Counted from the stretch's first letter, positions 17,511 through 26,793 are shown. The stretch: DNA of 64,000 nt from Achromobacter sp. RTa (GCF_000757485.1 NZ_JPYO01000033.1:62242-126241), one strand, 5' to 3'. Notes: generated by a model not told the origin, from the sequence alone. A program made the numbers and translations.

Positions 17511-18191
17511 TCAGACGTCGGCCCATCGACGCAGCAAATTGTGGTAAATCCCGGTCAACTGCACGATCGACGGATGCCCCGCGGCATCCTGGTTCAAGCG
17601 CTGTATGGCCACGTCCATGTCGAGAAGCAAGGCGCGCTGGCTGTCTTCGCGCACCAGGCTCTGCATCCAGAAGAAGGAAGAAACGCGCGCGCCGCGCGTG
17701 ACCGGGTTGACCTTGTGCAGGCTGGTGCCGGGATACAGCACCATGTGCCCCGCCGGCAGCTTCACCGCGCGCGGGCCGTAGGTATCGTCGATGACGAGTT
17801 CGCCGCCATCGTAGGAATCGGGCTCGGAAAAGAACAGCGTGGCGGACAGGTCGGTGCGCACGCGCTCGGCGGTGCCGGCGATGCCGCGCACCGCGTTGTC
17901 CACGTGGTAGCCAAAGGCCTCGCCGCCCTCGTACCGGTTGAATAGCGGCGGAAAGATCTTGCGGGGCAGCGCCGCCGACATGAACAGGTTGCTGCCGGCC
18001 AGCCGCTGCAGGATCAGGTTGCCCAGTTCCTGGGCCAGGGGATGCTGCTCCGGCAGCTGGCGATTGTGCTTCACCTCGGCGGACTGATGGCCCGCCGTCA
18101 CCTTGCCGTCGACCCAATCGGCCGCATCCAGGCGGCGCCGAATCTCCGCGGCCTCTTCCGTCGTGAAAATTTCTGCGATTTGAATGAGCAT
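17511..18191 (-). CDS. PKHD-type Fe(II)/2-oxoglutarate hydroxylase (PiuC family)
   Basis: A 226-residue cytosolic dioxygenase. The double-stranded beta-helix iron site is visible as YHVDNAVRG (H and D, near residue 96), with the distal histidine and the 2-oxoglutarate arginine around [15 protein letters not shown]. The start at 18191 (MLIQIAEIF) gives the family's usual 226 residues; the 19-codon upstream extension is not needed. PiuC-type genes normally sit beside TonB-dependent siderophore receptors and respond to iron; here the tonB operon is ~1.2 kb away on the same strand. The substrate is unknown. Confidence 0.88.
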   Translation of the reverse strand: MLIQIAEIFTTEEAAEIRRRLDAADWVDGKVTAGHQSAEVKHNRQLPEQHPLAQELGNLILQRLAGSNLFMSAALPRKIFPPLFNRYEGGEAFGYHVDNAVRGIAGTAERVRTDLSATLFFSEPDSYDGGELVIDDTYGPRAVKLPAGHMVLYPGTSLHKVNPVTRGARVSSFFWMQSLVREDSQRALLLDMDVAIQRLNQDAAGHPSIVQLTGIYHNLLRRWADV

Positions 18192-18247
18192 GCGCCCCAC
18201 CCCGTTTGCGTTGCGGACGCGGGCCGCAAGGCCGCCCGCGTGCCGCA

Positions 18248-19492
18248 TTATCCCTTCAGACAGCCGGTCAGGGCCTGATCGAAATCAAACAGCAAATCGG
18301 CTTCGTCCTCGATGCCGACCGACACGCGGATGAGGCTGTCCGCGATGCCCATCTGCTTGCGGCGCTCCGCGCCCATCTCGTAATAAATGGTGTGCGCGGC
18401 AGGCAGGGCCAGGCTGCGGGTGTCTCCCAGGTGGGTCGCCATGAGCACCACGCGCAGGCGGTTCAGGAAGTCGAAGCAGTCCACGCCATCGGCCAGCTCC
18501 ACGCCCAGCAGGCCGCCGAAACGCGAACCGAACAGCGCCGCCGACCGCGCATGCTGCGGATGGCTGGCCAGGCCGGGGTAATGCACCTTGGCCACGCCAG
18601 GATGCTCTTCCAGGAAGCGCGCCAGCGCCAGCGCGTTGGCGCAGTGCTTGGCCATGCGCAGGGCCAGCGTTTCGGCGCCCACCGCGATGCGGTGCGCCGG
18701 CTCGGCCGCCAGCGTTCCACCCATATCGCGCAGGCCCTTCTTCTTGATCTGCGTGAGCCCCCAGCCGGTGGCCGGGCCCTTGCGATAGGCTTCGTAGATG
18801 TTCGCATAGCCCGACCAGTCGTACAGGCCGGTATCCGTCACCGCGCCGCCCAGCGCATTGCCATGGCCGCCGATGTACTTGGACAGCGAATTCATCACCA
18901 ACGAGGCGCCCACGGACGCGGGACGGAACATCCAGGGCGAGGTCAGCGTGTTGTCCACGACATAGACCAGGCCCTTCTCGCGGCAGATCTCGCCAATCAC
19001 GGCCAGGTCGGCCACCTGCGTGCCCGGGTTGGCGATGGTCTCGGTAAAGACCATGCGGGTATTCGGCTGGATGGCGGCGCGCACCTGCGAGGAATCCGTC
19101 GCGTCCACGAAGGTGATCTCGACGCCCAGTTCCTGCAGCGTGCCGAAAAGGCTGTTCGTATTGCCGAACACGAACTGGCTGGAGACCAGGTGGTCGCCGC
19201 GGCGCAGCAGCGTGGTGAAGATGGCGGCCAGCGCGGCCATGCCGGTCGCGAAGCTCACCGTGCCCTTGCCGGCCTCCATCTGGCTGACCTTGGATTCCAG
19301 CGCGGTCGTGGTGGGCGTGCCCTGGCGCGCGTACGTAAAGCCGGCCTTGCCCTGGAACACCGCGGCGAGCTCGCGCGCGTCGTCGTACGCGAACTCCGAC
19401 GAGGGATGCATGGGCTTGTGCACCGCTCCGTGCTCGACGGATTGCTTGCGGTCGGAATGGAGGATGGTGGTGGTAAAGCCGTTCTCGTGCAT
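18248..19492 (-). CDS. Cys/Met metabolism PLP enzyme (cystathionine gamma-synthase / O-succinylhomoserine sulfhydrylase-like)
   Basis: A 414-residue fold-type I PLP enzyme. Landmarks are [40 protein letters not shown] (phosphate site), DNTLTSPW, and the Schiff-base lysine in [16 protein letters not shown] near residue 210. Members transfer sulfur or homocysteine-forming groups on activated homoserine, or act as gamma-lyases; the exact reaction cannot be told from sequence alone. It lies 58 bp before the dioxygenase gene on the same strand and may be co-transcribed with it. No SAM riboswitch was seen upstream. Confidence 0.85.
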   Translation of the reverse strand: MHENGFTTTILHSDRKQSVEHGAVHKPMHPSSEFAYDDARELAAVFQGKAGFTYARQGTPTTTALESKVSQMEAGKGTVSFATGMAALAAIFTTLLRRGDHLVSSQFVFGNTNSLFGTLQELGVEITFVDATDSSQVRAAIQPNTRMVFTETIANPGTQVADLAVIGEICREKGLVYVVDNTLTSPWMFRPASVGASLVMNSLSKYIGGHGNALGGAVTDTGLYDWSGYANIYEAYRKGPATGWGLTQIKKKGLRDMGGTLAAEPAHRIAVGAETLALRMAKHCANALALARFLEEHPGVAKVHYPGLASHPQHARSAALFGSRFGGLLGVELADGVDCFDFLNRLRVVLMATHLGDTRSLALPAAHTIYYEMGAERRKQMGIADSLIRVSVGIEDEADLLFDFDQALTGCLKG

Positions 19493-19551
19493 GATGGGCT
19501 GAGGCGATAAGAAAAAGATCTGCTGTCTAGCAGGGAATCGAAACGGGCAAA

Positions 19552-20289
19552 TCAGGACCGGCGCTGGCGCACGGTTTCATACAGGCAGACGGCGCTGGCC
19601 ACGCTGACGTTCAGGCTTTCCACCGAACCCAGCATCGGGATGTTCACGAGCTGGTCGCAGGTTTCGCGCGTCAGCCGGCGCATGCCCTCGCCTTCGGCGC
19701 CCATGACCCACGCCATCGGCTGGCGCGCATCGATCTGGTGCATGCTGTCGGGGGCCTGGTCGTCGGTGCCCACCAGCCACACGCCGCGGTCCTTCAGGCT
19801 ACGCATCGTGCGGGCCAGGTTGGTCACCATCAGGTAGGGCACCGTGTCGGCCGCGCCGCAAGCCACGCGTTGCACCGTCGCGTTCAGGCCGACGGCCCGG
19901 TCGCGCGGCGCAATGACGGCGTGCACGCCGGCGGCGTCGGCCGTGCGCAGGCAGGCGCCCAGGTTGTGCGGATCGGTCACGCCATCGAGGATCAGCAGCA
20001 GCGGCGGGCCTTCGATCACGTCGAGCACCTCGTCCACGCCCACCGCCAGCTGGCGCTCGTCCGCCAGCGCCACCACGCCCTGGTGGCGGGTGCCGCGAGC
20101 CAGGCCGTCCAGACGTTCCATCGGCACCGGATGCAGGCGGCAGCCCGCCCTTTCGGCCTGCTCGATGAACGTCTGCATCCGCTTGTCGCGGCGCGACGCC
20201 TCTACATAGATTTCCCTGATCGATTCGGGGGCGTGGCGCAGCCGCGCGACAACCGCGTGAAACCCGGCCAGAACTTGGGTCGACGCCAT
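19552..20289 (-). CDS. rlmB: 23S rRNA (guanosine-2'-O-)-methyltransferase RlmB (SpoU/TrmH family)
   Basis: A 245-residue SPOUT methyltransferase modifying G2251 in the peptidyl-transferase region. The three family motifs are present: [16 protein letters not shown] (motif 1), [10 protein letters not shown] (motif 2) and [18 protein letters not shown] (motif 3, trefoil knot). The N-terminal substrate-binding domain begins [11 protein letters not shown]. The ATG at 20289 fits the family; the longer open frame to 20367 covers only spacer. It follows rnr on the same strand with a 142-bp gap, the familiar rnr-rlmB order. Confidence 0.93.
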   Translation of the reverse strand: MASTQVLAGFHAVVARLRHAPESIREIYVEASRRDKRMQTFIEQAERAGCRLHPVPMERLDGLARGTRHQGVVALADERQLAVGVDEVLDVIEGPPLLLILDGVTDPHNLGACLRTADAAGVHAVIAPRDRAVGLNATVQRVACGAADTVPYLMVTNLARTMRSLKDRGVWLVGTDDQAPDSMHQIDARQPMAWVMGAEGEGMRRLTRETCDQLVNIPMLGSVESLNVSVASAVCLYETVRQRRS

Positions 20290-20431
20290 AAATGCAATAC
20301 CTTTAGATAAACGAATACCCGCCCCAGAGCGGGGCGGGCCACCGGACCAGGCCGGCAATAAACGCAATGTTACCCCTTATGGCTTGCCGTATGGCCCGGC
20401 CGCCCGACGGCGACCGGGCCATCGGGAGAGC

Positions 20432-22906
20432 TCAATGGCGCTTGTGCGTTGCCTTCTTGGCGGGCGCGGCCCGCTTCGAAGCCTTGGACGCCCTGGGCGG
20501 CTTGCTGGCCTTCTTGGCCTCGGCGCGCCGTTCCTTGGCGGTCTGGCCCTTCAGGGCGGCCGGCTTCGGGGAAGCGGCCTTCTTCACGCGCCGGGCCGGC
20601 TCGTCCGGCCCGCGGGCCGCCGCCTTGCGCAGCGCGTCGAAGCTCGTGCCCTGCACCAGGCGGAACTCGATGCGGCGAGCCTCCAGGTCCACGCGCGACA
20701 CCTGCACCTGCACCTTGTCGGTCAGGCGGTAGCGCATGCCGGTGCGCTCGCCGCGCAGCTCGTGCAAGGCATCGTTGAACTGGAAGTACTCGCCGCCCAG
20801 CTCCGACACATGCACGAGCCCTTCGACGTGCAGGGTGTCCAGCGTGACGAAGATGCCGAAACTGGCGACGCCGGTGACGGTGCCGCTGAAGTCCTCGCCC
20901 ACGCGCTCCTTGACGAACCAGCACTTGAGCCAGGCCTCGACATCGCGCGAGGCCTCGTCGGCGCGGCGCTCGCTGGCCGACAGGACCAGGCCCATCTTTT
21001 CCCAGATGGCGTGTTCGTGCTCGCGCTGGGTGCGGCCGATGACGACCGGCTGGTCGTCCAGGCTGGGCACGTAGCGCTGCCCTGCCAGCAAGGCCTTGAT
21101 CACCCGGTGCGTCAGCAAATCGGGATAGCGGCGGATCGGCGACGTGAAGTGGCTGTAGCCCGGATAGGCCAGGCCGAAGTGGCCCATGTTGTCGGGGCTG
21201 TAGACGGCCTGCTGCATGGAGCGCAGGCACATGGTCTGCAGCAGCTGGTAGTCGGGACGCCCGCGCACCGATTCCAGGAAATCCCCGTAGTCCTTGGCCG
21301 TGGGCGTGTCGCCGCCGCCCAGCGACAGCCCCATCGTGCGCAGGAATTCGCGCAGCGACTGCAGGCGCTCTGGCGTGGGCCCTTCATGGATACGGTACAG
21401 GCCCGGATGCTTGCTGCGGGTCATGAAGTCGGCCGCGCAGGTGTTGGCGGCCAGCATGCACTCTTCGATCAGCTTGTGCGCGTCGTTGCGCACGGAAGGC
21501 ACGATCTGCTCGATGCGGCCGAGCTCATTGCAGACGATCTTGGTCTCGACGGTGTCGAAATCGATGGCGCCGCGCTTCTTGCGCCCCTGCGAGAGCAATT
21601 GGAAGAGCTCGTACAGATGCTGGACCTGCGGCATGACGCTGCGCATGGCGTGCGCGGCCGGGCCGCCGGGCTGCTGCAGGGCGGCCCAGATGTTCGTATA
21701 GGTCGTGCGCGCATGCGAATGCATGACGGCGTTGTAGAACTGATAGGCCGTGACGGTGCCGGCCTTGGCGCCGCTGGCCGGGATGACCATGTCGCAGACC
21801 AGCACCAGGCGGTCGACGTCGGGATTCAGCGAGCACAATCCGTTGGACAGCGACTCCGGCAGCATCGGAATGACCCGGCGCGGGAAATACACGCTGGTGC
21901 CGCGCTCGATGGCATCGTCGTCGAGCGCATCGCCCGGGCGCACGTAGTGGCTCACGTCCGCGATGGCAACCAGCAGGCGCCAGCCGGGGCGCTTGCGCTG
22001 GCCCGTGCCAAGCTCCACGGGCTCGCAATACACGGCATCGTCGAAGTCGCGCGCGTCCTCGCCGTCGATCGTGATGAGCGGCACGTCGCGCAGGTCGATG
22101 CGATCCTTCAGATCGGACTTCCTGACTACGTCCGGCAGGCGCGCGGCCTGCTTGCGGGCGGCCTCCGAGAATTCGACGGGCACGTCGAACTTGCGCACCG
22201 CGATCTCGATTTCCATGCCGGGGTCGTCGATTTCGCCGAGCACCTCGGCCACGCGGCCCAGCGGCTGCGTGTGGCGGGTGGGCTGCTCCATGATTTCCAC
22301 CGCGACCACCTGCCCATGCTGGGCGCCATTGGTGTCGCTGGGAGGAATCAGGATGTCGTGCTTGATGCGCTGGTCTTCGGGAACGACGATGGACAGCCCG
22401 TGCTCATGCAGGAACCGCCCCACCAGTTTGTTGGTGCGGCGCTCGATGACTTCGACGATGGTGCCTTCCGGCTTGCCCCGGTATTCGCCCGTGGGCTTGA
22501 CCAGCACGCGGTCGCCATGCAGCACCTTCAGCATTTCGCGCGGCGACAGGAACAGGTCCGGCCCGCCGTCGTCGCGCAGCAGGAAGCCGAAGCCGTCGCG
22601 ATGCCCCAGTACCTTGCCGGCGATGAAATCCAATTTGGTGGCCAGCAGCAACACGCCCTTGCGGTTGGGCATCAGTTGCCCGTCGCGCTCCATCGCGCCC
22701 AGCCGGCGCTCGAATCCCACCATCGTTGCGGCGCGCTCGATGCCCATGCGCTCGGCCAGCTCCACCGGAGACAGCGGCGAGCCCGCGGCACGCAGCGCTT
22801 TCAGGATGGCTTCACGAGACGGTACATCAGGATCGAAGTCCGGCGGCGCTTCGGGCAAGGATGTTGATCTGTTGTTATTCGATTCGTTATTCGATCGTTT
22901 TGCCAA
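20432..22906 (-). CDS. rnr: Ribonuclease R
   Basis: An 824-residue 3'-5' exoribonuclease able to degrade structured RNA. In order: an N-terminal helix-turn-helix region (~25-75), cold-shock domains, the RNB catalytic core with aspartates in TIDGEDARDFDDAVYC (~300), the tail of the core FTSPIRRYPDLLTHR, an S1 domain (SGTVTGVASFGIFVTL), and a Lys/Ala-rich C-terminal tail of ~70 residues. The start is probably TTG at 22906 (reading MAKRSNNES); no ATG gives a sensible N-terminus. The open frame runs further upstream to 23044 through tandem repeats and is not coding there. Confidence 0.92.
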   Translation of the reverse strand: MAKRSNNESNNNRSTSLPEAPPDFDPDVPSREAILKALRAAGSPLSPVELAERMGIERAATMVGFERRLGAMERDGQLMPNRKGVLLLATKLDFIAGKVLGHRDGFGFLLRDDGGPDLFLSPREMLKVLHGDRVLVKPTGEYRGKPEGTIVEVIERRTNKLVGRFLHEHGLSIVVPEDQRIKHDILIPPSDTNGAQHGQVVAVEIMEQPTRHTQPLGRVAEVLGEIDDPGMEIEIAVRKFDVPVEFSEAARKQAARLPDVVRKSDLKDRIDLRDVPLITIDGEDARDFDDAVYCEPVELGTGQRKRPGWRLLVAIADVSHYVRPGDALDDDAIERGTSVYFPRRVIPMLPESLSNGLCSLNPDVDRLVLVCDMVIPASGAKAGTVTAYQFYNAVMHSHARTTYTNIWAALQQPGGPAAHAMRSVMPQVQHLYELFQLLSQGRKKRGAIDFDTVETKIVCNELGRIEQIVPSVRNDAHKLIEECMLAANTCAADFMTRSKHPGLYRIHEGPTPERLQSLREFLRTMGLSLGGGDTPTAKDYGDFLESVRGRPDYQLLQTMCLRSMQQAVYSPDNMGHFGLAYPGYSHFTSPIRRYPDLLTHRVIKALLAGQRYVPSLDDQPVVIGRTQREHEHAIWEKMGLVLSASERRADEASRDVEAWLKCWFVKERVGEDFSGTVTGVASFGIFVTLDTLHVEGLVHVSELGGEYFQFNDALHELRGERTGMRYRLTDKVQVQVSRVDLEARRIEFRLVQGTSFDALRKAAARGPDEPARRVKKAASPKPAALKGQTAKERRAEAKKASKPPRASKASKRAAPAKKATHKRH

Positions 22907-22984
22907 AGCTAAAATTTCCGTATATAATGCGCAGCTTCTGTGGTTCGCCCAAGGCTGAACACTGAAGCAGAAAATGGTCAGAAG

Positions 22985-23036
22985 GGATTTGAAACCCGGA
23001 TTTAAAACTCGGATTTGAAACCCGGATTGTAAATCC
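22985..23036. repeat. Four tandem 13-bp repeats between rnr and tRNA-Leu
   Basis: The units GGATTTGAAACCC, GGATTTAAAACTC, GGATTTGAAACCC and GGATTGTAAATCC run head to tail at 22985, 22998, 23011 and 23024. They lie in the divergent promoter region of rnr (minus) and tRNA-Leu (plus), 79 bp or more before the rnr start. This may be a regulator array or a slippage tract. Confidence 0.65.
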
Positions 23037-23057
23037 AACTGCACCCTGAGCGCATAA

Positions 23058-23081
23058 TTTAGTTAATGTGTTTTAACTAAA
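23058..23081. promoter_or_regulatory. 9-bp inverted repeat upstream of the first tRNA-Leu
   Basis: TTTAGTTAA and TTAACTAAA form perfect arms around a 6-bp centre, 53 bp before the tRNA. The site is AT-only apart from one G:C pair per arm, so it is more likely an operator or UP-like element than a terminator. The function is inferred. Confidence 0.4.
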
Positions 23082-23134
23082 CCGATGCAACCAGAGCCGC
23101 AGCGTATCACATCATTCTGACAGTATCTCTCAGT

Positions 23135-23219
23135 GCCCAGGTGGCGGAATTGGTAGACGCGCATGGTTCAGGTCCATGTGCCGCAAGGTGTGGAGGTTCG
23201 AGTCCTCTCCTGGGCACCA
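23135..23219 (+). tRNA. tRNA-Leu (anticodon CAG), copy 1
   Basis: An 85-nt class II tRNA with acceptor GCCCAGG / CCTGGGC, long variable arm, anticodon CAG in loop TTCAGGT, T-loop GTTCGAGTC and encoded CCA. It is identical over its whole length to the copy at 24128-24212. Confidence 0.96.
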
Positions 23220-23270
23220 CGGAATTCCAATCAAGACCAGGCTTTTTCGTCTTGATAGCAACGGCTAAAG

Positions 23271-23300
23271 AGCCCCGAAAATCGCAAGGTTTTCGGGGCT
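23271..23300 (+). terminator. Intrinsic terminator after tRNA-Leu copy 1
   Basis: An 11-bp stem AGCCCCGAAAA / TTTTCGGGGCT with an 8-nt loop is followed by TTCGCTTTTT. It may also terminate the convergent gene at 23326-23937. Confidence 0.85.
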
Positions 23301-23325
23301 TTCGCTTTTTCGGCCGCCCCTGCCC

Positions 23326-23937
23326 TCAACGCCAGGGCACTTTGCGATTCAAGTGGTGCCGCGCATACAGATCCGCGCCCATCCCGGCGATCTGTCCGTC
23401 GATCAGCGCTTCGAACGGTTTGAGCAAGGCATCGAAATTGTCCGGCGACTCGATGGCGTTCAGGGCATGCGTGACGGCTTCGATCGTGGACAAGGCGCCA
23501 GGCATGTCGGCATGGCGGACCCGGTAGCGCGTGGACAGCCCCGCGGGCAGCATCACGCGCGGCAAGGCCGCCAACCCGGGATTGATGTGCAGAAGCTTGC
23601 GCGCATGCCCCCAGGTGCCGTCCGGAACGATCAGCTGTATGGGCATGCCCAGATCTCGCCCATAACCTGGCGACAGCACCTCGGCATCCTCGCCGGGAAA
23701 CAGCAGGCGCGGCGCATGGCCCGGCTCCGCCCAGTCGGCCGGCGAGAAATGCTCGCCCACCACGCGGCGCGCGCCGGCCAGGCCCAGCACGGTCAGCCGG
23801 GCGGTGTTCAAGGCATGGCGCGCTTCGCTGGGATGCTGGAGCACCACCAGGCGGGTGCGGCAGGAAAGCGAGGGGATCAGCTCGCACAGGCAGTGCGATC
23901 GGGGGCGCAGGCAGCGCGTGCAAAGAGGGCGAGGCAT
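23326..23937 (-). CDS. tapT: DTW-domain tRNA-uridine aminocarboxypropyltransferase
   Basis: A 203-residue enzyme of the DTW family, which uses S-adenosylmethionine to add a 3-amino-3-carboxypropyl group to tRNA uridine (acp3U47 in E. coli TapT). The N-terminal cysteine cluster CTRCLRPRSHCLC probably binds zinc, and the eponymous motif appears as VPDGTWGHARK near residue 106, followed by LSTRYRVRHADMPGALSTIEA. It is encoded on the opposite strand between the two identical tRNA-Leu genes. Confidence is good for the family and moderate for the precise target position. Confidence 0.85.
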   Translation of the reverse strand: MPRPLCTRCLRPRSHCLCELIPSLSCRTRLVVLQHPSEARHALNTARLTVLGLAGARRVVGEHFSPADWAEPGHAPRLLFPGEDAEVLSPGYGRDLGMPIQLIVPDGTWGHARKLLHINPGLAALPRVMLPAGLSTRYRVRHADMPGALSTIEAVTHALNAIESPDNFDALLKPFEALIDGQIAGMGADLYARHHLNRKVPWR

Positions 23938-24007
23938 GGGGCGACACTATATCGAAAGTCGAAAAAAGCCCGCCCACATCGAAAAAGTTAAAAAAAAGCC
24001 ACGCGAC

Positions 24008-24036
24008 TTGCACACTTCAGAAAAAGTGTGCATAAT
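24008..24036 (+). promoter_or_regulatory. Promoter of tRNA-Leu copy 2 with an embedded palindrome
   Basis: TTGCAC (24008-24013) and CATAAT (24031-24036) are separated by 17 bp, a good sigma-70 arrangement. TGCACACTT and AAGTGTGCA form a perfect 9-bp inverted repeat (24009-24032) overlapping both boxes. Transcription would start ~85 nt before the tRNA. Confidence 0.6.
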
Positions 24037-24127
24037 CTCGTTCCTCTGCTGCTGAACACGAAACAACGCGACAGCGAAGCGAACTGCAAGGCACGGCAGA
24101 GAATGAAGTAAAAGAAGTGAAAGTAAA

Positions 24128-24212
24128 GCCCAGGTGGCGGAATTGGTAGACGCGCATGGTTCAGGTCCATGTGCCGCAAGGTGTGGAGGTTCGAGTCCTC
24201 TCCTGGGCACCA
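24128..24212 (+). tRNA. tRNA-Leu (anticodon CAG), copy 2
   Basis: An 85-nt gene identical to the copy at 23135-23219, including encoded CCA. Identity stops at the tRNA ends: neither the upstream nor the downstream flanks match. Confidence 0.96.
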
Positions 24213-24249
24213 ATTATTACATCACGAGGTACCTGCGTGATGCGCCAGA

Positions 24250-24284
24250 AAAACCCCGAATGCGAAAGCGTCCGGGGTTTTTTC
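24250..24284 (+). terminator. Intrinsic terminator after tRNA-Leu copy 2
   Basis: Stem AAAACCCCG / CGGGGTTTT with a 14-nt centre is followed by a T-rich tract, 38 bp after the tRNA. Confidence 0.88.
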
Positions 24285-24367
24285 TTTGTCCGCGCGCTTT
24301 TGCGCGGCGCCTTCCCTATTCCATCGATACGCCAGGCCGCCCCTGCGCAGCCTGGCGAACCCGCGCC

Positions 24368-24811
24368 CTATTTCAGCACGCGAGTCATGACCACGTGGGG
24401 AATGCCGGCCTCGACGAATTCCTCGCCCTCCACCTTGAATCCGTGGGCCTTGTAGAAGCCCGCCGCGTGCGTCTGCGCGTGCAGCACCAGCATGCGGTGG
24501 CCGTCGCCATGGCCCTGCTCGATCAGGGCGTCCAGCAATTGGCCGCCCACTCCCATTCCCCGGGCCTGCTTGTGAACCGCCATGCGGCCGATATGGCCAT
24601 CGGGCAGCAGCCGCCCGGTGCCCATCGGCGTGCCGTCGGGGCCGTAAGCCACGGCGTGCACCGATACCGCGTCGTCATCGTCCAATTCGATTTCGGCCGG
24701 CACTTTCTGTTCGACGACGAACACCTCGTGGCGCACCGAATAAGCGTCCTCCCGCAGGCGGTCCCAGGTTCCCAGGGCGATACGCACCGTTGCTTGTTTG
24801 TTGGTCGACAT
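24368..24811 (-). CDS. GNAT family N-acetyltransferase
   Basis: A 147-residue acetyltransferase. The acetyl-CoA binding motif A is HIGRMAVHKQARGMGVGGQLLDALIE (~75-100), preceded by RHEVFVVEQKVP, a segment typical of the ElaA/YjcF-like subgroup, and followed by the LHAQTHAAGFYKAHGFKVEGEEF region. The start at 24811 has GAGG six bases upstream; ATG codons at 24817 and 24832 are alternatives. The acceptor substrate is unknown. It is divergent from the EamA transporter at 24928. Confidence 0.85.
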   Translation of the reverse strand: MSTNKQATVRIALGTWDRLREDAYSVRHEVFVVEQKVPAEIELDDDDAVSVHAVAYGPDGTPMGTGRLLPDGHIGRMAVHKQARGMGVGGQLLDALIEQGHGDGHRMLVLHAQTHAAGFYKAHGFKVEGEEFVEAGIPHVVMTRVLK

Positions 24812-24927
24812 GTCCATCCTCGCGTGCAGCAAATGAATAAAAGAATCCTACGCCGCATTTTCGCAGGGATGAAGATGGCTCAAAAGGGGGTACGATCGCG
24901 GCTTGCCCACGCTGCCCGTGCCCCGAC

Positions 24928-25821
24928 ATGCCGCCCGCCGCTCCCCCCGCCTGGCTGAAAGCCGCTCCCGCGCTTTTCCTGCTCCTCTGGTCCAGCGGCT
25001 TCGTCGTGCTCAAGGTCGGGCTGGCCTACGCCGACCCCATGACGTTCCTGGCGTTGCGCTATGCCTGCGTGGTCCTGATCCTGACGCCCGTGCTGCTGCT
25101 CGTGCGCCCGCCGCTGCCGCGCGGCGCCGCCGCCTGGGGCCATCTGGCGATGGTCGGCCTGCTGTTGCAGGCAGGCTACTTCTGCTTCACCTACCTGTCG
25201 CTCAAGCAAGGCATGTCGGCCGGGGGAATCGCGCTGATCACCTCGCTGCAGCCCATATTGATCGGCCTGCTGGCGCCCGCAATCGCGCAAGAGCGGGTCG
25301 ACGCCCGGCGCTGGGCCGGCCTGGGCCTGGGGGTATCGGGCGCCGCGCTCGTGATCGTCGCCAAGGCGTCGATCGACGTGCTGTCGCCGCTGGGCCTGCT
25401 GTTTGCCGTCGGCGCCCTGCTGTGCATCACGGGCGGCACGCTGTACGAAAAGCGCTTTGGCACGCAGACCCACCCCGTCGCCTCCAACCTGGTGCAGTAT
25501 GCGGTCGGCCTGGCCGCCACCGCGCCCCTGGCGTTCTGGCTGGAGCCGATGCGCATCGAATGGACGGGCCCGCTCTGGGCGTCGCTCGCCTATCTCGTCG
25601 TGGGCAATTCGCTGGTGGCCATTACCTTGCTGCTGACCATGATCCGGCACGGCGAAGCCTCGCGGGTGTCCGCGCTGTTCTTCCTGGTTCCTCCCTGCAC
25701 GGCCGTCATCGCGCTGGCGATCCTGGACGAACCCATACCCGCGCTGGCGTGGCCGGGCATGGCCCTCGCGGCCTTCGGCATCCTGCTCGTCACACGCGCA
25801 AAGCCCGCTGGCGCGCGCTAG
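24928..25821 (+). CDS. EamA (DMT superfamily) transporter
   Basis: A 297-residue inner-membrane protein with ten predicted membrane segments in two EamA repeats of about five each. The opening LFLLLWSSGFVVLKVGLAYADPMTFLALRY is the diagnostic first repeat; the second begins near residue 150. Family members export metabolites or amino acids, and the substrate here is unknown. It is followed by two further transporters on the same strand at short spacing (27 and 10 bp gaps), suggesting one transcription unit 24928-28084. Confidence 0.9.
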   Translation: MPPAAPPAWLKAAPALFLLLWSSGFVVLKVGLAYADPMTFLALRYACVVLILTPVLLLVRPPLPRGAAAWGHLAMVGLLLQAGYFCFTYLSLKQGMSAGGIALITSLQPILIGLLAPAIAQERVDARRWAGLGLGVSGAALVIVAKASIDVLSPLGLLFAVGALLCITGGTLYEKRFGTQTHPVASNLVQYAVGLAATAPLAFWLEPMRIEWTGPLWASLAYLVVGNSLVAITLLLTMIRHGEASRVSALFFLVPPCTAVIALAILDEPIPALAWPGMALAAFGILLVTRAKPAGAR

Positions 25822-25848
25822 AATGAGCGCCCTCCCGCAAGCATATCC

Positions 25849-26793
25849 ATGAACGCCGTCATTACCGCCGCCCTGCCGGTCTTCGCCCTGATCCTGACCG
25901 GCTGGCTGGCCGCCCGCTGGCGCATCCTGGGCCCGGCCGCCACCGACGCGCTGAACCGCTACGTCGTCTATCTATCGCTGCCCGCGCTGCTGTTTCGCGC
26001 GATGACGCAGGTGGACCTGGCGCAGACGGCCCACTGGGGCTTCATCGCCGCATTTGCGGGCGGCATCGCCGCCACGTTCCTGGCGTCGTTCCTGGGAGCC
26101 CGGCGCACGCAGAGCGCGCTGACCGACCGCAGCATCCAGGGCCTGGCCGCCTCCTACGCCAACGCCGGCTACATGGGCATCCCGCTATGCCTGGCGCTGT
26201 TCGGCGCGGAAAGCCTGGCGCCCGCCACCTTCACCACCCTGATGACCGCCAGCGTGCTGTTCGGCTTCGCCATCGCGCTCATCGAGTTCGACCGCCAGCA
26301 GGCGCCCAGCCTGCGCGCCACCCTGCTCAAGGTGGGACGCGCGCTGATGCGCAATCCGCTGCTGGCTGCCCCGCTGCTGGGCCTGGGATGGGCCTTTACC
26401 GGGCTGGAGCTGCCGGAGGGCCTGGACCGCTACGTGTCGCTGCTGGGAGCCTCCGCCAGTCCTTGCGCGCTGGTCACGATCGGGCTGTTCCTGGCGCAGA
26501 CCGAAACATCCAGTTCCGGGCCGGGCGTATTCCGCCTGGTTGCCGGCAAGCTGCTGCTGCAGCCCGCCGTGACCGCGGTGCTGGCCTTCTACGTATTTCC
26601 CATGCCGCCCATGTGGGCCTGGACCGCCGTGCTGATGAGCGCCTTGCCCATCGGCACCGGCCCTTTCATGCTGGCCTCGATGTATGGGCGCGATGCGCGC
26701 GTGACCTCGCGCGCCATCCTGGTCAGCACCGTCGCGTCGGTGCTGACCGTCAGCCTGCTCGTCGCCTGGGTCAGCGCGCACCCGCTATCCTGA
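25849..26793 (+). CDS. AEC (auxin efflux carrier) family permease
   Basis: A 314-residue permease of ten membrane segments. The N-terminal [41 protein letters not shown] and the internal [17 protein letters not shown] are characteristic of bacterial AEC members (for example malonate or malate carriers). Substrate unknown. It sits between the EamA gene and the ArsB-like gene in the same orientation. Confidence 0.9.
   Translation: MNAVITAALPVFALILTGWLAARWRILGPAATDALNRYVVYLSLPALLFRAMTQVDLAQTAHWGFIAAFAGGIAATFLASFLGARRTQSALTDRSIQGLAASYANAGYMGIPLCLALFGAESLAPATFTTLMTASVLFGFAIALIEFDRQQAPSLRATLLKVGRALMRNPLLAAPLLGLGWAFTGLELPEGLDRYVSLLGASASPCALVTIGLFLAQTETSSSGPGVFRLVAGKLLLQPAVTAVLAFYVFPMPPMWAWTAVLMSALPIGTGPFMLASMYGRDARVTSRAILVSTVASVLTVSLLVAWVSAHPLS

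Noticed and set aside
20384..22867. 827-codon open frame on the plus strand
   Set aside because: It lies antisense to rnr; the amino-acid composition is GC-driven (His/Arg/Gly/Gln rich) and matches no family, while rnr has full domain support.
23141..23527. Open frame beginning inside tRNA-Leu copy 1 (and its twin starting at 24134)
   Set aside because: The N-terminus is simply the tRNA read as protein from a GTG; both run through terminators and have no ribosome binding site.
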